Positions 44,189 to 53,160 of a stretch of DNA of 64,000 bases are shown piece after piece. Both the position numbers and the translations under genes were made by a program. The stretch is taken from assembly GCF_000970685.1 (NCBI RefSeq), contig NZ_LAJB01000017.1, positions 61,926-125,925 of the forward strand. Direction: 5' to 3'. The stretch's first letter is position 1. The number at the start of each line of letters is the position of its first letter. The stretch is from Domibacillus indicus (lineage in GTDB: Bacteria; Bacillota; Bacilli; Bacillales; Domibacillaceae). The notes beneath the pieces were generated by a model. The model was not told where the DNA came from and did no database searches. It saw only the letters and a list, made by a program, of their open reading frames with translations.

Positions 44189-45072
44189 TTGATTTTTAAA
44201 GAAAACAATTCATTCGAGCCGCTCTTGAAAATCGAAAAGTTTCCCTGCCAGACGGCACCCCTGGCTATCGGACAGGGAACATGGTATATAGGTGAAGACT
44301 CTTCTCAAAAAGCAGCCGGGGTTCGCGCGATTCAGCTTGGAATCGTGCTCGGGATGTCACTGGTTAATACGGCGGAAATGTACGGCGAAGGAAATTCAAA
44401 GCGCATTGTTGGCGAAGCAATCCAGGGCAGGCGTGATAATATCGTCCTGGTTTCAAAAGTGTATCCGCACAATGCAGGCTTAGACCAGATCTCCTCCTCT
44501 TGCGAACAAAGCTTACAGCGCTTTGGCACAGATCACCTGGATTTATACCTTTTACACTGGCGGGGGCGTGTACCGCTGAACGAAACAATTGAAGGCATGG
44601 AAAAACTGAAGAAAGAAGGAAAAATCAGAAGATGGGGTGTTTCAAATTTTGATACAACTGATATGAAGGAACTGTTCAACACACCCGGCGGCGAGAAATG
44701 CGCCGTAAATCAAGTACTCTACCACCTTGGATCGAGAGGCATTGAATACAATTTAATCCCCTGGCTGGAAAGAAAAAAATCCCTGTCATGGCTTACAGTC
44801 CGCTTGCACAGATCGGCTCTCTTCGTAAAAAATTGCTAGTTAATCCTGCGGTCAAAGATACCGCTGATTCACATGGGGTAGCCACTCTTCAAATGGCACT
44901 TGCATGGACAATCCGTTCAAATCATGTGAGTTCTATGCCAAAATCAGCGCAGGAAAAGCATATTTTAATGAATGCACAGGCAGCTTCCATTACGCTGATC
45001 GAGGAAGAAGCGGCTAAACTGGACTCTATTTCTCCATCATCTGTACGTAAAATGCCGCTTGATATTCTTTAA
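44189..45072 (+). pseudogene. Aldo/keto reductase, frameshifted
   Basis: The first frame (44189 to about 44775) encodes an AKR barrel with NTAEMYGEGNSKRIVGEA (catalytic Asp/Tyr region), LVSKVYPHNA (Lys) and LDLYLLHWRG (His). The rest, MAYSPLAQIG to the stop at 45072, lies in the +2 frame. The break is at a run of 7 A (about 44773-44779); 8 A would give LERKKIPVMAYSPL and a full-length protein of about 294 residues. TTG start with AAGGA upstream. It is either a real loss, a slippage site or a sequencing error. Confidence 0.85.
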
Positions 45073-45159
45073 GTTTATTTAATTAATTGGATGTTTGTCC
45101 GTTGCAGAAAAACTGGCGGATGCATTTACTAACTGTATAGAAGCGTGGAGGTGATAAAT

Positions 45160-45372
45160 ATGCATCGTCATCATGTGCGCCCGATTGTGTGCCCGCCGAG
45201 ATGTGTTGTTAAAAACACGTATACTACAAGAGAAATCCCTGTTATTCATCCGGTTATTACTATTAACCGTCAGCACATCGTCAACGTGCCGCGCCACATG
45301 TATCAGCCAATCACTCGAAATGAAGTGGTGGACCCTGGCTATCCGCGTCACTGCTGCGGCCCCTGGCAATAA
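45160..45372 (+). CDS. cotD: CotD-like spore coat protein
   Basis: 70-residue His/Pro/Arg-rich protein starting MHRHHVRPIVCPPRC and ending CCGPWQ, the composition of inner spore coat protein CotD. GGAGGTGA stands 6 nt before the ATG; an upstream GTG is disregarded. Expressed presumably in the mother cell. A terminator and then a parS site follow directly. Confidence 0.85.
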   Translation: MHRHHVRPIVCPPRCVVKNTYTTREIPVIHPVITINRQHIVNVPRHMYQPITRNEVVDPGYPRHCCGPWQ

Positions 45373-45374
45373 CA

Positions 45375-45412
45375 AACAACCCGGCTGTTTCATGACAGTC
45401 CGGGTTGTTTTT
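45375..45412 (+). terminator. Terminator after the cotD-like gene
   Basis: ACAACCCGG...CTGT / ACAG...CCGGGTTGT followed by TTTTT, immediately before parS. Confidence 0.8.
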
Positions 45413-45413
45413 A

Positions 45414-45429
45414 TGTTTCACGTGAAACA
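45414..45429. promoter_or_regulatory. parS centromere site 2
   Basis: Second perfect TGTTTCACGTGAAACA, 8.6 kb from the first, between the cotD terminator and the convergent GNAT gene. Confidence 0.9.
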
Positions 45430-45439
45430 TCCGTGAATT

Positions 45440-46111
45440 TTACAATGGCTTCAAATCAATACGGTCTCTGTTTCCAAGCTTCTCCACCATTTCATTCCAC
45501 TCTTTTGGCTTATTCGAGAGAACCGAATAGTAATCAACAATAAAATCACGCACAAAGCTCGCTTTAAGAGAATCGATGTTTTCTTTAAAAGGCTGGAAGC
45601 AAAGATCAAGGTTCGTTACTGCTTCTCCTTCATTTGTCCAGGCAGGGTGTACATACGAAAAATCAAGCCTCATATAGCCAAGATGAGAAAGCACTTCCCT
45701 CCTTACAATCGGGTCCATTACCTTGATACCCGCAAAAGAGTGATTTGTCATACGGTACGGGTCATAAATTTCGGCAAACATGCCGATTAAGTCAAGATTA
45801 TGCTCCTGTGAAAGCTTCATTAAATCCTCATGGCGTTTCTTCGCTAAAAATGGGCCAACACCCAATCCCTCTTTTAAAATAATCGTAAAATCGGTCATAG
45901 CTATGTTTAATTTTTTACTGTATCGGTACTCAGTAATGCCAGCGACTTCCTCATTCTCAACCGCTAAAAACACTCGTATAGATGGATCTTTTAACGGCTC
46001 AGCCCATAAATCATACTCAAGCACTTCTTCTGGCGGGAATACCGCCTGCATGGTTTTATGCAGGCGGTCAAACATAGAGTCTTCGATACTGTTAACTCGT
46101 ATGTATTCCAT
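45440..46111 (-). CDS. GNAT-like N-acetyltransferase
   Basis: 223 residues; the segment VFLAVENEEVAGITEYRY and the following strand/helix resemble the GNAT core, with GLGVGPFLAKKRHEDLMKL taking the place of the acetyl-CoA loop. AGGAGG precedes the ATG at 46111; the longer frame has no such site. The substrate is unknown. Assignment rests on fold-like motifs only. Confidence 0.65.
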   Translation of the reverse strand: MEYIRVNSIEDSMFDRLHKTMQAVFPPEEVLEYDLWAEPLKDPSIRVFLAVENEEVAGITEYRYSKKLNIAMTDFTIILKEGLGVGPFLAKKRHEDLMKLSQEHNLDLIGMFAEIYDPYRMTNHSFAGIKVMDPIVRREVLSHLGYMRLDFSYVHPAWTNEGEAVTNLDLCFQPFKENIDSLKASFVRDFIVDYYSVLSNKPKEWNEMVEKLGNRDRIDLKPL

Positions 46112-46385
46112 ATTCCTTCCTCCTTTTTCATGACCGAAAACCGGCTTATCCCTTAAAGCTTGCGAAGGCCGGAGCATATAGAAAAAATTGTATTTTTACA
46201 TCGTTTGCTAAAATCCTTCTTCATTTACTATCGCACGGATATTTCATTTATTCATGGATGTATAGGCTTTCACTTTATCATATTTTTATTCGGTTTTCCC
46301 CTGAAAAAGTCTAAAGCTATAAAATATATTTCTTTATTCCGATTAAATTAATCAGTACAATAAGGGTAAAGGAAGGTGAACACGT

Positions 46386-46796
46386 ATGGGTATTCCAAAA
46401 CCCCTTGTCCAAATAAATCAGCTATTCATCGTTTTCTTTGTTGCAGCAGGATTACTTGTCCATCCGGCGATTTTATTTCTTCCATTCTTTATTGGCGTAT
46501 ATACATTGCTAACAAAAAGAAATCCAATCATTTTATTCAGCCGCCGCTTTTTAAAAAAGCCGGCCAGTCAATATATACAAGAAGATAAAGACCAGCAGAT
46601 TTTTAATCAGCGGATCGCAACAGTCTGCCTTGGCTTTTCTCTTTTTGCTTTTTATATTGGCTGGACAGCACTTGGTTATACATTCGGCATTCTGGTAATC
46701 ACTGCCGCTGCTGTCGCACTTATGGGCTTTTGCATCGGCTGCTTTATCCGCTACCAGTATATAATGTGGCGCCACCGCCGGCGGACACGCGCTTAA
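46386..46796 (+). CDS. DUF4395-type membrane protein
   Basis: 136 residues with four hydrophobic segments and the start VQINQLFIVFFVAAGLL characteristic of DUF4395 proteins, often near sulfur-metabolism genes in Bacillus. GGAAGGTGA precedes the ATG. No sulfur gene is adjacent here. Function unknown. Confidence 0.75.
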   Translation: MGIPKPLVQINQLFIVFFVAAGLLVHPAILFLPFFIGVYTLLTKRNPIILFSRRFLKKPASQYIQEDKDQQIFNQRIATVCLGFSLFAFYIGWTALGYTFGILVITAAAVALMGFCIGCFIRYQYIMWRHRRRTRA

Positions 46797-46905
46797 TAAA
46801 AAAGCGGCCCTTCTTATTGTAAGCAGTTTAATTAGTGTAGAGAAAGCTTAAAACGATAAGCTGATGAATTTACAAGTTAAATCACAGAGTAAATAGGGTA
46901 CAAAA

Positions 46906-46932
46906 AAGCTCAGAGTACATTGCTCTGAGCTT
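46906..46932. terminator. Bidirectional terminator
   Basis: Stem AAGCTCAGAG / CTCTGAGCTT flanked by A and T tracts, between the convergent DUF4395 and 104-residue genes. A small GGGGG/CCCCC repeat follows at 46944-46956. Confidence 0.75.
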
Positions 46933-47006
46933 GTCTGTTTTAGGGGGTAACCCCCATTAAAGTCCCATCACTTTAAATACTGTCTCACAAACTGAAATTC
47001 ATATAT

Positions 47007-47321
47007 CTATTTTGCTGTTTTGTAACGATATACGCTCATTGTGATTATATTTAAAATGATGGTAACGATAAGAAGAATTGCTGAGGTAAAAGCCACGGCA
47101 TACATCGTGTCCATAAGAGCAATCCAATCCTCGGCCGTTACTTTATGATAGGTATAAAAAATCTGAAAGCACAGTGAAATACAGCAAGCACTGATGCTTA
47201 TAACGGATAGAACGACCCAATTATTATTTTCCTGCTTTTTATTTCGCGTTAGATTAACAAGAGGAAGTATCCAGGCAATTAGTCCAAGCAGGAGACTTCC
47301 AAGATTAAGTAAACCAAACAT
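47007..47321 (-). CDS. Hypothetical membrane protein, 104 residues
   Basis: Three hydrophobic segments (about 3-22, 36-57, 75-98) and a short basic loop NLTRNKKQENNN. AGGAGG lies 8 nt before the ATG at 47321. No family recognised with confidence; similar small proteins of unknown role occur in Bacillus. Confidence 0.7.
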   Translation of the reverse strand: MFGLLNLGSLLLGLIAWILPLVNLTRNKKQENNNWVVLSVISISACCISLCFQIFYTYHKVTAEDWIALMDTMYAVAFTSAILLIVTIILNIITMSVYRYKTAK

Positions 47322-47663
47322 ATACCTAGCCTCCTTTTGCATTTTTTAGTAACCCTGCCCGTTAGAGGAACAAGCCTATTTTTCTTTTCTAATATTTTAA
47401 CATAAGGGACCTTTTCCTTTTGTTAATTTTTAACTTACCCAATAACAACCACAACTGAAAATGCCGAGTCTGCAATAACCGTTGTCCTCCTATTAATGGA
47501 TATATTATTTTACTTGCTAATTCGGCAACGAAAACAGGAATAACCTTATACATAAATAAAAAAACGAGTATGAAACCTTTATGATTCCATACTCATTGCC
47601 CAATGTTAATCCTATTGTTTTCCTCGTTATCTAAAATCCGTATTTCTATTGAGTTCAGCTTTT
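47322..47663. other. 342-bp interval without a recognised gene
   Basis: It contains the AT-rich promoter side of the 104-residue gene and, at 47558-47594, a terminator of the 81-residue gene. A 15-codon frame near 47500 is too short and has no support. Nothing else seen. Confidence 0.5.
47558..47594 (-). terminator. Terminator of the 81-residue membrane protein gene
   Basis: On the minus strand GAGTATG / CATACTC with an internal AA/TT pairing, followed by seven T residues. Confidence 0.7.
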
Positions 47664-47909
47664 TCATATAAAATACATCGATCGTTTTTTCATATAGAAA
47701 GCAGCCGCCAGTACGGCAACGGGGACGAGCAGGGTCAGTTTAAACAGCGGCCCGCTGTCTCCTAAAGCAATAAGCAGTGTTGGCGGCACAAATGCCAGGC
47801 CGCTCCCCAGCATGGCTTTCCATGATTTTTTCCATAGTCCGGCAGCAAGCAGAATAACAGCCACAGCCAACAATCCCCATAAAAGAAGCCCAACTAGAAG
47901 AAAGTCCAT
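47664..47909 (-). CDS. Hypothetical membrane protein, 81 residues
   Basis: Three hydrophobic segments separated by KKSWK and GDSGPLF loops, ending in MKKRSMYFI. GGAGGGCTGA precedes the ATG. No recognised family. It lies 57 bp downstream of the RlmN-type gene and may be expressed with it. Confidence 0.68.
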   Translation of the reverse strand: MDFLLVGLLLWGLLAVAVILLAAGLWKKSWKAMLGSGLAFVPPTLLIALGDSGPLFKLTLLVPVAVLAAAFYMKKRSMYFI

Positions 47910-47966
47910 CTTCAGCCCTCCTGTTTATGATTCTGCTTTCGCTCTTTATATACCCGTTTGCTCCTT

Positions 47967-49025
47967 TTATTGCTTTGCTTTTTGAATTTGTTTACTGCGC
48001 AACTGACCGCAGGCAGCATCAATGTCTGTTCCATGTTCCTGGCGAACCACACAGTTAATGCCTTTTTTCTTCAGCGTATCATAAAATGCCATAATCGCTT
48101 CCGGTGTGCTGCGCTGGTATTGCCCATGCTCATCGACCGGGTTATAGGGAATTAAATTCACATACTGCTTTTTATGGCCGATTAGCTCTGCCAGCTCCAG
48201 CGCATGCTCTACCTGGTCATTTACGTCTTTTAATAAAATATATTCAAATGTAATGCGGCGGTTCGTGTTTTCCAAATAATAATCCACCGCATCCATCAGC
48301 TTCTCAAGCGGGATCGCTTTATTGATCTTCATAATTTGCGTACGAAGCTCATTGGTCGGTGCATGAAGAGAGATCGCCAGGTTAACGGGAATTTTTGTAT
48401 CAGTAAAGGCGTAAATTTTATCCGCCAGCCCGCTTGTTGACACGGTAATATGGCGTGCGGCAATCTCGAGTCCTTTTTGATCAATAACGACTTTTAAAAA
48501 GTCCATCAGGTTTTCGAAATTATCGAATGGTTCACCGATTCCCATGACAACAATGTGGCTGACTTTTTCCCTTTTTCCTGCTTCATCAAGCGCACGCTGA
48601 ACGTTCATAATTTGTTCCACGATCTCACCGCTTGAAAGGTCACGCGTTTTCTTTAACAGACCGCTGGCGCAGAAGCTGCAGCCGATATTGCAGCCAACTT
48701 GTGTGGTAACGCAGACAGACAAACCAAATTTATGGCGCATCATTACGGTTTCAATCAAGTTGCCGTCTGTCAGCTTAAATAAAAATTTAATCGTTCCGTC
48801 GGCTGATTCCTGCTTTACATGCTCCTGCAGCGTATGCATAACAAAATGCTCTTTTAAAAGCTGGACACATTCGGGCTTTACATCTGTCATCGCATCAAAG
48901 TTTGTTACCCGCTCCCGGTACAAACTGTTCCATATCCGCTGCGCCCAAAACTTTGTATATCCATGCGGCAAAAGCCAAGCTTCCAGCTGCTCAAACGTCA
49001 ATCCGTAAATGGATTCTTTGTTCAT
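47967..49025 (-). CDS. rlmN: RlmN-type radical SAM rRNA/tRNA methyltransferase
   Basis: 352 residues: radical SAM motif CNIGCSFC, the [12 protein letters not shown] contact, SLHAP and the C-terminal methyl-carrying Cys region ([10 protein letters not shown]). RlmN methylates C2 of A2503 in 23S rRNA and A37 in tRNAs. After the cluster motif it reads [20 protein letters not shown], unlike the ASTLGG motif of the standard Bacillus enzyme, so it may be a second, divergent paralogue. The ATG at 49025 is chosen after AAGAGG, with a slightly long spacing. Confidence 0.85.
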   Translation of the reverse strand: MNKESIYGLTFEQLEAWLLPHGYTKFWAQRIWNSLYRERVTNFDAMTDVKPECVQLLKEHFVMHTLQEHVKQESADGTIKFLFKLTDGNLIETVMMRHKFGLSVCVTTQVGCNIGCSFCASGLLKKTRDLSSGEIVEQIMNVQRALDEAGKREKVSHIVVMGIGEPFDNFENLMDFLKVVIDQKGLEIAARHITVSTSGLADKIYAFTDTKIPVNLAISLHAPTNELRTQIMKINKAIPLEKLMDAVDYYLENTNRRITFEYILLKDVNDQVEHALELAELIGHKKQYVNLIPYNPVDEHGQYQRSTPEAIMAFYDTLKKKGINCVVRQEHGTDIDAACGQLRSKQIQKAKQ

Positions 49026-49088
49026 TCTATAAATAGCCTCTTTTCGTTGCTTAAATTCAAAATGTCCTACTTTCAAAAATAACGCAAA

Positions 49089-49128
49089 TAAGCCGCCTGC
49101 ACAAGTACTAAGCAGTGAAGGCGGCTTA
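49089..49128 (-). terminator. Hairpin between the 76-residue gene and rlmN
   Basis: Arms TAAGCCGCCT / AGGCGGCTTA with a 20-nt loop; only a weak T-rich stretch follows, so attenuator or terminator is uncertain. Confidence 0.45.
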
Positions 49129-49139
49129 CAATTTTTATG

Positions 49140-49370
49140 TTAATTTCTTACAATAATTTCGAGCCTGTTGTTTCGGACTTCTTTCTCTTCCTCAGAGGCA
49201 AGGTCGTATTTCTTTAATAAATGAAACAATTCATTCAACAGATCCTGGGTCCGTTCCTCTGTTAAATAATTTTCCAGCCGGCCATATAACTCTCCTGGAA
49301 GAGAAGGCTGCTGGCTTTCCAGTTTTTTTCGTACATCTTCAAAAGAATGGTCCAACTTGCATTCACTCAT
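49140..49370 (-). CDS. Hypothetical protein, 76 residues
   Basis: Charged, mostly helical small protein (HSFEDVRKKLESQQPSLP; RTQDLLNELFHLLKKYDLA). AAGGAGTG precedes the ATG. It starts 13 bp after the methyltransferase gene and is probably cotranscribed. No known family. Confidence 0.72.
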   Translation of the reverse strand: MSECKLDHSFEDVRKKLESQQPSLPGELYGRLENYLTEERTQDLLNELFHLLKKYDLASEEEKEVRNNRLEIIVRN

Positions 49371-49383
49371 TCAAAACACTCCT

Positions 49384-49995
49384 TCACTCATGATTTTGAA
49401 AAAGAACAAATCGTTCATTTTCATTTTTTTTGTATAAGTTGTCCAGCTTGATTTCATCCACCCAATTAAATATTGTTTCATTCTGTAAAAAAAAGATATA
49501 TTCATCGGATGGGTAATACAAAATAATGGTTACCCGGCGCGGAGACTGTTCCATTGAAATTAAAATCTGCTGCACGACTTTCCTGAAAATCTGCACTGAA
49601 AAAGGATTGAAAAAATAAAAAACAGTGTCTTCTGCTTTCACCTCATACTCTTCCGCCTTTAAGCATTGAAACTCAACTATCCCCCGCCGGCGCTTTCTTC
49701 TTTTCATATACCCTATTTTGTTTTGAAGACACTCCTCATAAAAAGCGGGATTCATTTCAATTCCTGTGACGAAGGATTGAAAACGGTCATGCACGTAAAA
49801 AGCAACCCGTCCTTTTCCGCAGCCAACGTCAATAAACCTGTCATTTGCACTTAATTCACAGCGTGAAAACAGCTGGTCAAGCCCTTCATATGGCGTCGGC
49901 TCGTAGCGATGATAGTGAGCCAGCTGAGGAAACCCCCGCTGATCGCCTGCTGTTCGAATAAAAAGCCGCTCGTCATATACTCTGTCATTTATCAT
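49384..49995 (-). CDS. Class I SAM-dependent methyltransferase
   Basis: 203 residues with motif I FIDVGCGKGRVAFY, an acidic end of beta-2 (GIEMNP) and a VFYFFNPFS motif IV. The start at 49995 follows GAGGAAGAG; an ATG five codons upstream overlaps that site. Target unknown; followed by the 76-residue gene. Confidence 0.82.
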   Translation of the reverse strand: MINDRVYDERLFIRTAGDQRGFPQLAHYHRYEPTPYEGLDQLFSRCELSANDRFIDVGCGKGRVAFYVHDRFQSFVTGIEMNPAFYEECLQNKIGYMKRRKRRRGIVEFQCLKAEEYEVKAEDTVFYFFNPFSVQIFRKVVQQILISMEQSPRRVTIILYYPSDEYIFFLQNETIFNWVDEIKLDNLYKKNENERFVLFQNHE

Positions 49996-50234
49996 TATGC
50001 TCTTCCTCATTTTATTCTGTTTTTCTTTATTTTATCATTCCTCATCAAAAGCAAGCGGTTTGTTTTATTTGACCTTTACGAGTTTCCGCTTTAATCTTGG
50101 AGTTTTTCTATATAGATAAAGAGGCAATAACCTTGCTTATAGTGATGATCACTAACGAAAAAAAGTAAATTCAGTTAAAATGCTCAAGAAATTATTTCTT
50201 TTAAATGATAATGTATAATAAACTAACTTTTTAA

Positions 50235-50251
50235 TGTTATAAAATGTAACA
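50235..50251. promoter_or_regulatory. TnrA/GlnR box upstream of the flavoprotein gene
   Basis: TGTTATAAAATGTAACA fits TGTNA-N7-TNACA exactly, 71 bp before the TTG start of the flavoprotein gene. It lies in the 326-bp AT-rich gap 49996-50321 that holds no gene. Confidence 0.7.
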
Positions 50252-50321
50252 CATTATCAATTTCTCTTTCTGGTTAATAACAATTTGTACTGCACATATC
50301 TGTTGAAGGGAATGAATTATC

Positions 50322-51758
50322 TTGAGCTTGGATACGCTGACAGAACGAATCAAAACCGACCTTTCTTATCTTGCTTTTGGAGGTCCTGACTGGTCAAAGC
50401 CCCTTACTCATCCTGACGGCCATGTGTATGATGTTATTATTGTGGGCGGCGGACAAAGCGGGCTGGGAGCGGCCTTTGGCTTATTGAGGGAACGGGTTTC
50501 AAATATTCTGGTTATTGATGAAAACAGTGAAGGCTTTGAAGGGCCATGGGTAACATACGCTCGAATGATGACACTGCGGACACCGAAGCACTTAACCTCT
50601 ATTGACCTTGGTATTCCTTCTTTAACCTTCCGCTCCTGGTGGGAAGCACAGCACGGCGCTGAAGGCTGGGAAACAATCGACAAGATACCGAGAAGCGAAT
50701 GGATGAATTATTTGCGCTGGTATCGAAAAGTGCTCAATTTGCCAGTGGTAAACGAAGTAAAATTAAAATTAATTGAGCCTCTTGGCGGCCTGTACCGCCT
50801 GCATATCGAAGGGGCCGGGGCTTCCTCTCCTCTATTGCTGGCACGCAAGGTTATTCTTGCGACCGGAATTCAAGGAGGAGGCGAATGGCATGTACCGCCA
50901 ATGATTTCAGAGAATCTTCCAAAACAGCTTTATGCCCACACATCGGAAGCGATCGACTTTGATGCGCTGAAGGGCAAAAAAGCTGCTGTACTCGGCGGCG
51001 GTGCTTCTGCGTTTGATAATGCGAATTTCGCTTTGTCAGAAGGTGCTGCAGAAGCGCATGTGTTTATCCGGCGAAAAGAAATGCCGCGTGTCAACCCAAT
51101 TCGCCAGATGGAAGTCTCAGGCATGATTGAACGCTTTCCTTGTTTGCCGGATGCGGATAAGTATACGGCGATCCGGCACTTTTTTAAGCATAACCAGCCG
51201 CCGACCAATGATACCTTTTCACGCGCCTCCTCGTGGCCCGGCTTTCATCTTCACCTGGCAGCCCCGTGGCTTGATGTAAAAGCGTCAGAAGAAGGAGCCG
51301 TTGTCACAACACCAAACGGGACATTTACATTTGATTTTCTAATTATCAGTACAGGACTTTTAACCGACCCTGCGCTGCGTCCGGAGCTAAAACTGGTGGA
51401 GCAGCATATCGCCCGCTGGAGCGACCGCTACAAAGCTTCCGCCGAAGAAGCAGTGCCAATGCTGGATGCACACCCTTATCTTACCCCGGGCTTTGCTTAT
51501 ACAAGCAGAAGTGCTGAAGGAGAAGAAAAAGTGCGCGGTTTATTTGCTTTTAATTATTCAGCCCTCCTTAATAGCGGAATTTCTGCTTCAGCTCTTTCCG
51601 GCATGCGCTGCGGCGTGCCAAAGCTTGTCTCAGAAGTGGCCGACCAGCTCTTTTTAGACAATCGCGAAGAAAATGTAAAACAATTTTTGGCTTATAATGA
51701 ACCCGAGTTTACCGGCGTTTGGCCCAAAGCGGAGGTGCCGGCACAAGCGCAATCATAA
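50322..51758 (+). CDS. FAD-dependent flavoprotein monooxygenase-like protein
   Basis: 478 residues with an N-terminal FAD-binding motif (VYDVIIVGGGQSGLGAAFGLL, about 36-56), a second Rossmann motif AAVLGGGASAFDNANFA (about 220) and LIISTGLLTDP, the two-dinucleotide plan of flavin monooxygenases. Substrate unknown. The TnrA/GlnR box upstream suggests a role in nitrogen scavenging. TTG start after AAGGGA with 10-nt spacing. Confidence 0.82.
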   Translation: MSLDTLTERIKTDLSYLAFGGPDWSKPLTHPDGHVYDVIIVGGGQSGLGAAFGLLRERVSNILVIDENSEGFEGPWVTYARMMTLRTPKHLTSIDLGIPSLTFRSWWEAQHGAEGWETIDKIPRSEWMNYLRWYRKVLNLPVVNEVKLKLIEPLGGLYRLHIEGAGASSPLLLARKVILATGIQGGGEWHVPPMISENLPKQLYAHTSEAIDFDALKGKKAAVLGGGASAFDNANFALSEGAAEAHVFIRRKEMPRVNPIRQMEVSGMIERFPCLPDADKYTAIRHFFKHNQPPTNDTFSRASSWPGFHLHLAAPWLDVKASEEGAVVTTPNGTFTFDFLIISTGLLTDPALRPELKLVEQHIARWSDRYKASAEEAVPMLDAHPYLTPGFAYTSRSAEGEEKVRGLFAFNYSALLNSGISASALSGMRCGVPKLVSEVADQLFLDNREENVKQFLAYNEPEFTGVWPKAEVPAQAQS

Positions 51759-51833
51759 CCATTTCATTTCAAACACGCGAATTCTCGTGTGTTTTTTTTA
51801 TAAAAAATTTACTTTTCAGACAATTACCTTTAT

Positions 51834-51850
51834 TATATCTTTTAGATATA
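51834..51850. promoter_or_regulatory. Candidate PadR operator
   Basis: Perfect inverted repeat TATATCT-TTT-AGATATA, 27 bp before the PadR gene start and just upstream of its ribosome binding site; consistent with autorepression. Confidence 0.5.
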
Positions 51851-51877
51851 TATCATAAGGATACAGGAGGTGATTTA

Positions 51878-52435
51878 TTGGCAAAAGAAGCTCAAACGCC
51901 TTTCATTTTGCTTGGCTTAATGACAACCGGATGCAGCACAGGCTATTCAATGAAGCAGCTGATTGACACGGGGTTGAGCCATTTCTGGAAAATCAGCTAC
52001 GGACAGATTTATCCTGCACTGAAAAAGCTTACCGATGAAGGACTGGCAGAGGTTCAACAAGAAACGCAGGAAGATAAGCCCGATAAAAAAGTATACAACA
52101 TGACTCCTAAAGGAAAAAAAGCTCTTGAGCAATGGCTGGCCTCCCCTATTGAAGGCGGGCTTCCAGTTCAGAAAAATGAGTGGCTGCTTAAGCTTTTTTT
52201 CAGCCGCCATGAGTCCACGGAAACGGCCATTGTAAAAATTAAGCAGTACAAAGAGCAATTACAGCAGCGCTTCTCTCTCTACAAACAGATCGAAAAAATG
52301 ATAACGGAATGTGCAGTCCGGTCAGAAGATGAACGATTCTGGCTGTTTACTCTCCGCCACGGCTTAAAGCTGACATCCGCTGCTCTTGACTGGTGCGATG
52401 AAGTAATCGATGAACTTCAAAAGGAGGGGGAATAA
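51878..52435 (+). CDS. PadR-family transcriptional regulator
   Basis: 185 residues: winged helix with FILLGLMTTGCSTGYSMKQLI and SYGQIYPALKKLTDEGL, followed by the C-terminal Vir-like helical dimerisation domain. TTG start with AGGAGGTGA upstream; the longer frame runs through the preceding gene. It is followed 2 bp later by the DUF4188 gene, its probable target. Confidence 0.88.
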   Translation: MAKEAQTPFILLGLMTTGCSTGYSMKQLIDTGLSHFWKISYGQIYPALKKLTDEGLAEVQQETQEDKPDKKVYNMTPKGKKALEQWLASPIEGGLPVQKNEWLLKLFFSRHESTETAIVKIKQYKEQLQQRFSLYKQIEKMITECAVRSEDERFWLFTLRHGLKLTSAALDWCDEVIDELQKEGE

Positions 52436-52437
52436 AA

Positions 52438-52911
52438 ATGGGCAGAAAGCTAGAAGAAGGCCGCTTTATGGCTGTGCACGGCCGAGAAACAGCAGTGTTT
52501 ATGATCGGCATGCGAATCAATAAAGTATGGGCAGTTCATAAATGGCTCCCCGTTTTTATGGCCATGGGCCCTATGCTTAAAGAGCTTTACACGAATAAAG
52601 AACTTGGCTTTTTATCTGCAGAGGGAATGTATGGCTGGCGTATGATTACACTTGTTCAATACTGGGACTCCAAAGAGAATTTGTATGCCTACGCAAAGGG
52701 CGAAAAGCATATGAAGGCCTGGAAAGACTTTTATCAAAAAGCGGCTTCTTCCCAGGCCGTCGGCATTTACCATGAAACATATATTGTTACACCTGGCAGT
52801 TATGAGACCTTTTACAACTGTATGCCTGCTTTCGGGCTCTCTAAAGCCATTGGGCTTCAGCCCGTCGGAAAAAAGATGGAAACAGCCAGGGAGCGGTTAA
52901 ACTCTTTGTAA
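52438..52911 (+). CDS. DUF4188 family protein
   Basis: 157 residues with FMIGMRINKVWAVHKWLPVF and WDSKENLYAYAKGEKHMKAW, the pattern of DUF4188, a dimeric alpha/beta-barrel-like domain often paired with PadR regulators. GGAGGGGG precedes the ATG. Possibly a heme- or small-molecule-related monooxygenase-like protein; function unproven. Confidence 0.8.
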   Translation: MGRKLEEGRFMAVHGRETAVFMIGMRINKVWAVHKWLPVFMAMGPMLKELYTNKELGFLSAEGMYGWRMITLVQYWDSKENLYAYAKGEKHMKAWKDFYQKAASSQAVGIYHETYIVTPGSYETFYNCMPAFGLSKAIGLQPVGKKMETARERLNSL

Positions 52912-52947
52912 AGCTAATGGAGTATTCTATCATCTGAACAGCAATAG

Positions 52948-52979
52948 GATCATTTTATTCAAAATGATCTCTTTTTTTA
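52948..52979 (+). terminator. Terminator after the PadR/DUF4188 operon
   Basis: GATCATTTT / AAAATGATC with a 4-nt loop and a T-rich tail. Confidence 0.82.
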
Positions 52980-53160
52980 TTAACTGATATAGAAAATGAT
53001 GTAAAATATAGAAGAAGCTTTTATATCGCCGTTTATGATCGCGGCAGAGCTAAAAGAGCAGAGGCGCCGCAGAGTGTTTGATATGTGTAATCCCTTTTTA
53101 GGCCGCGCCCTCTGCTGTTTTCGATACACTAAAAAGGAACCGGACAGTGTGGTGAATAAA

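Noticed and set aside
47470..47545. Short frame starting at an ATG near 47500
   Set aside because: Only 15 codons, with no composition or context support.
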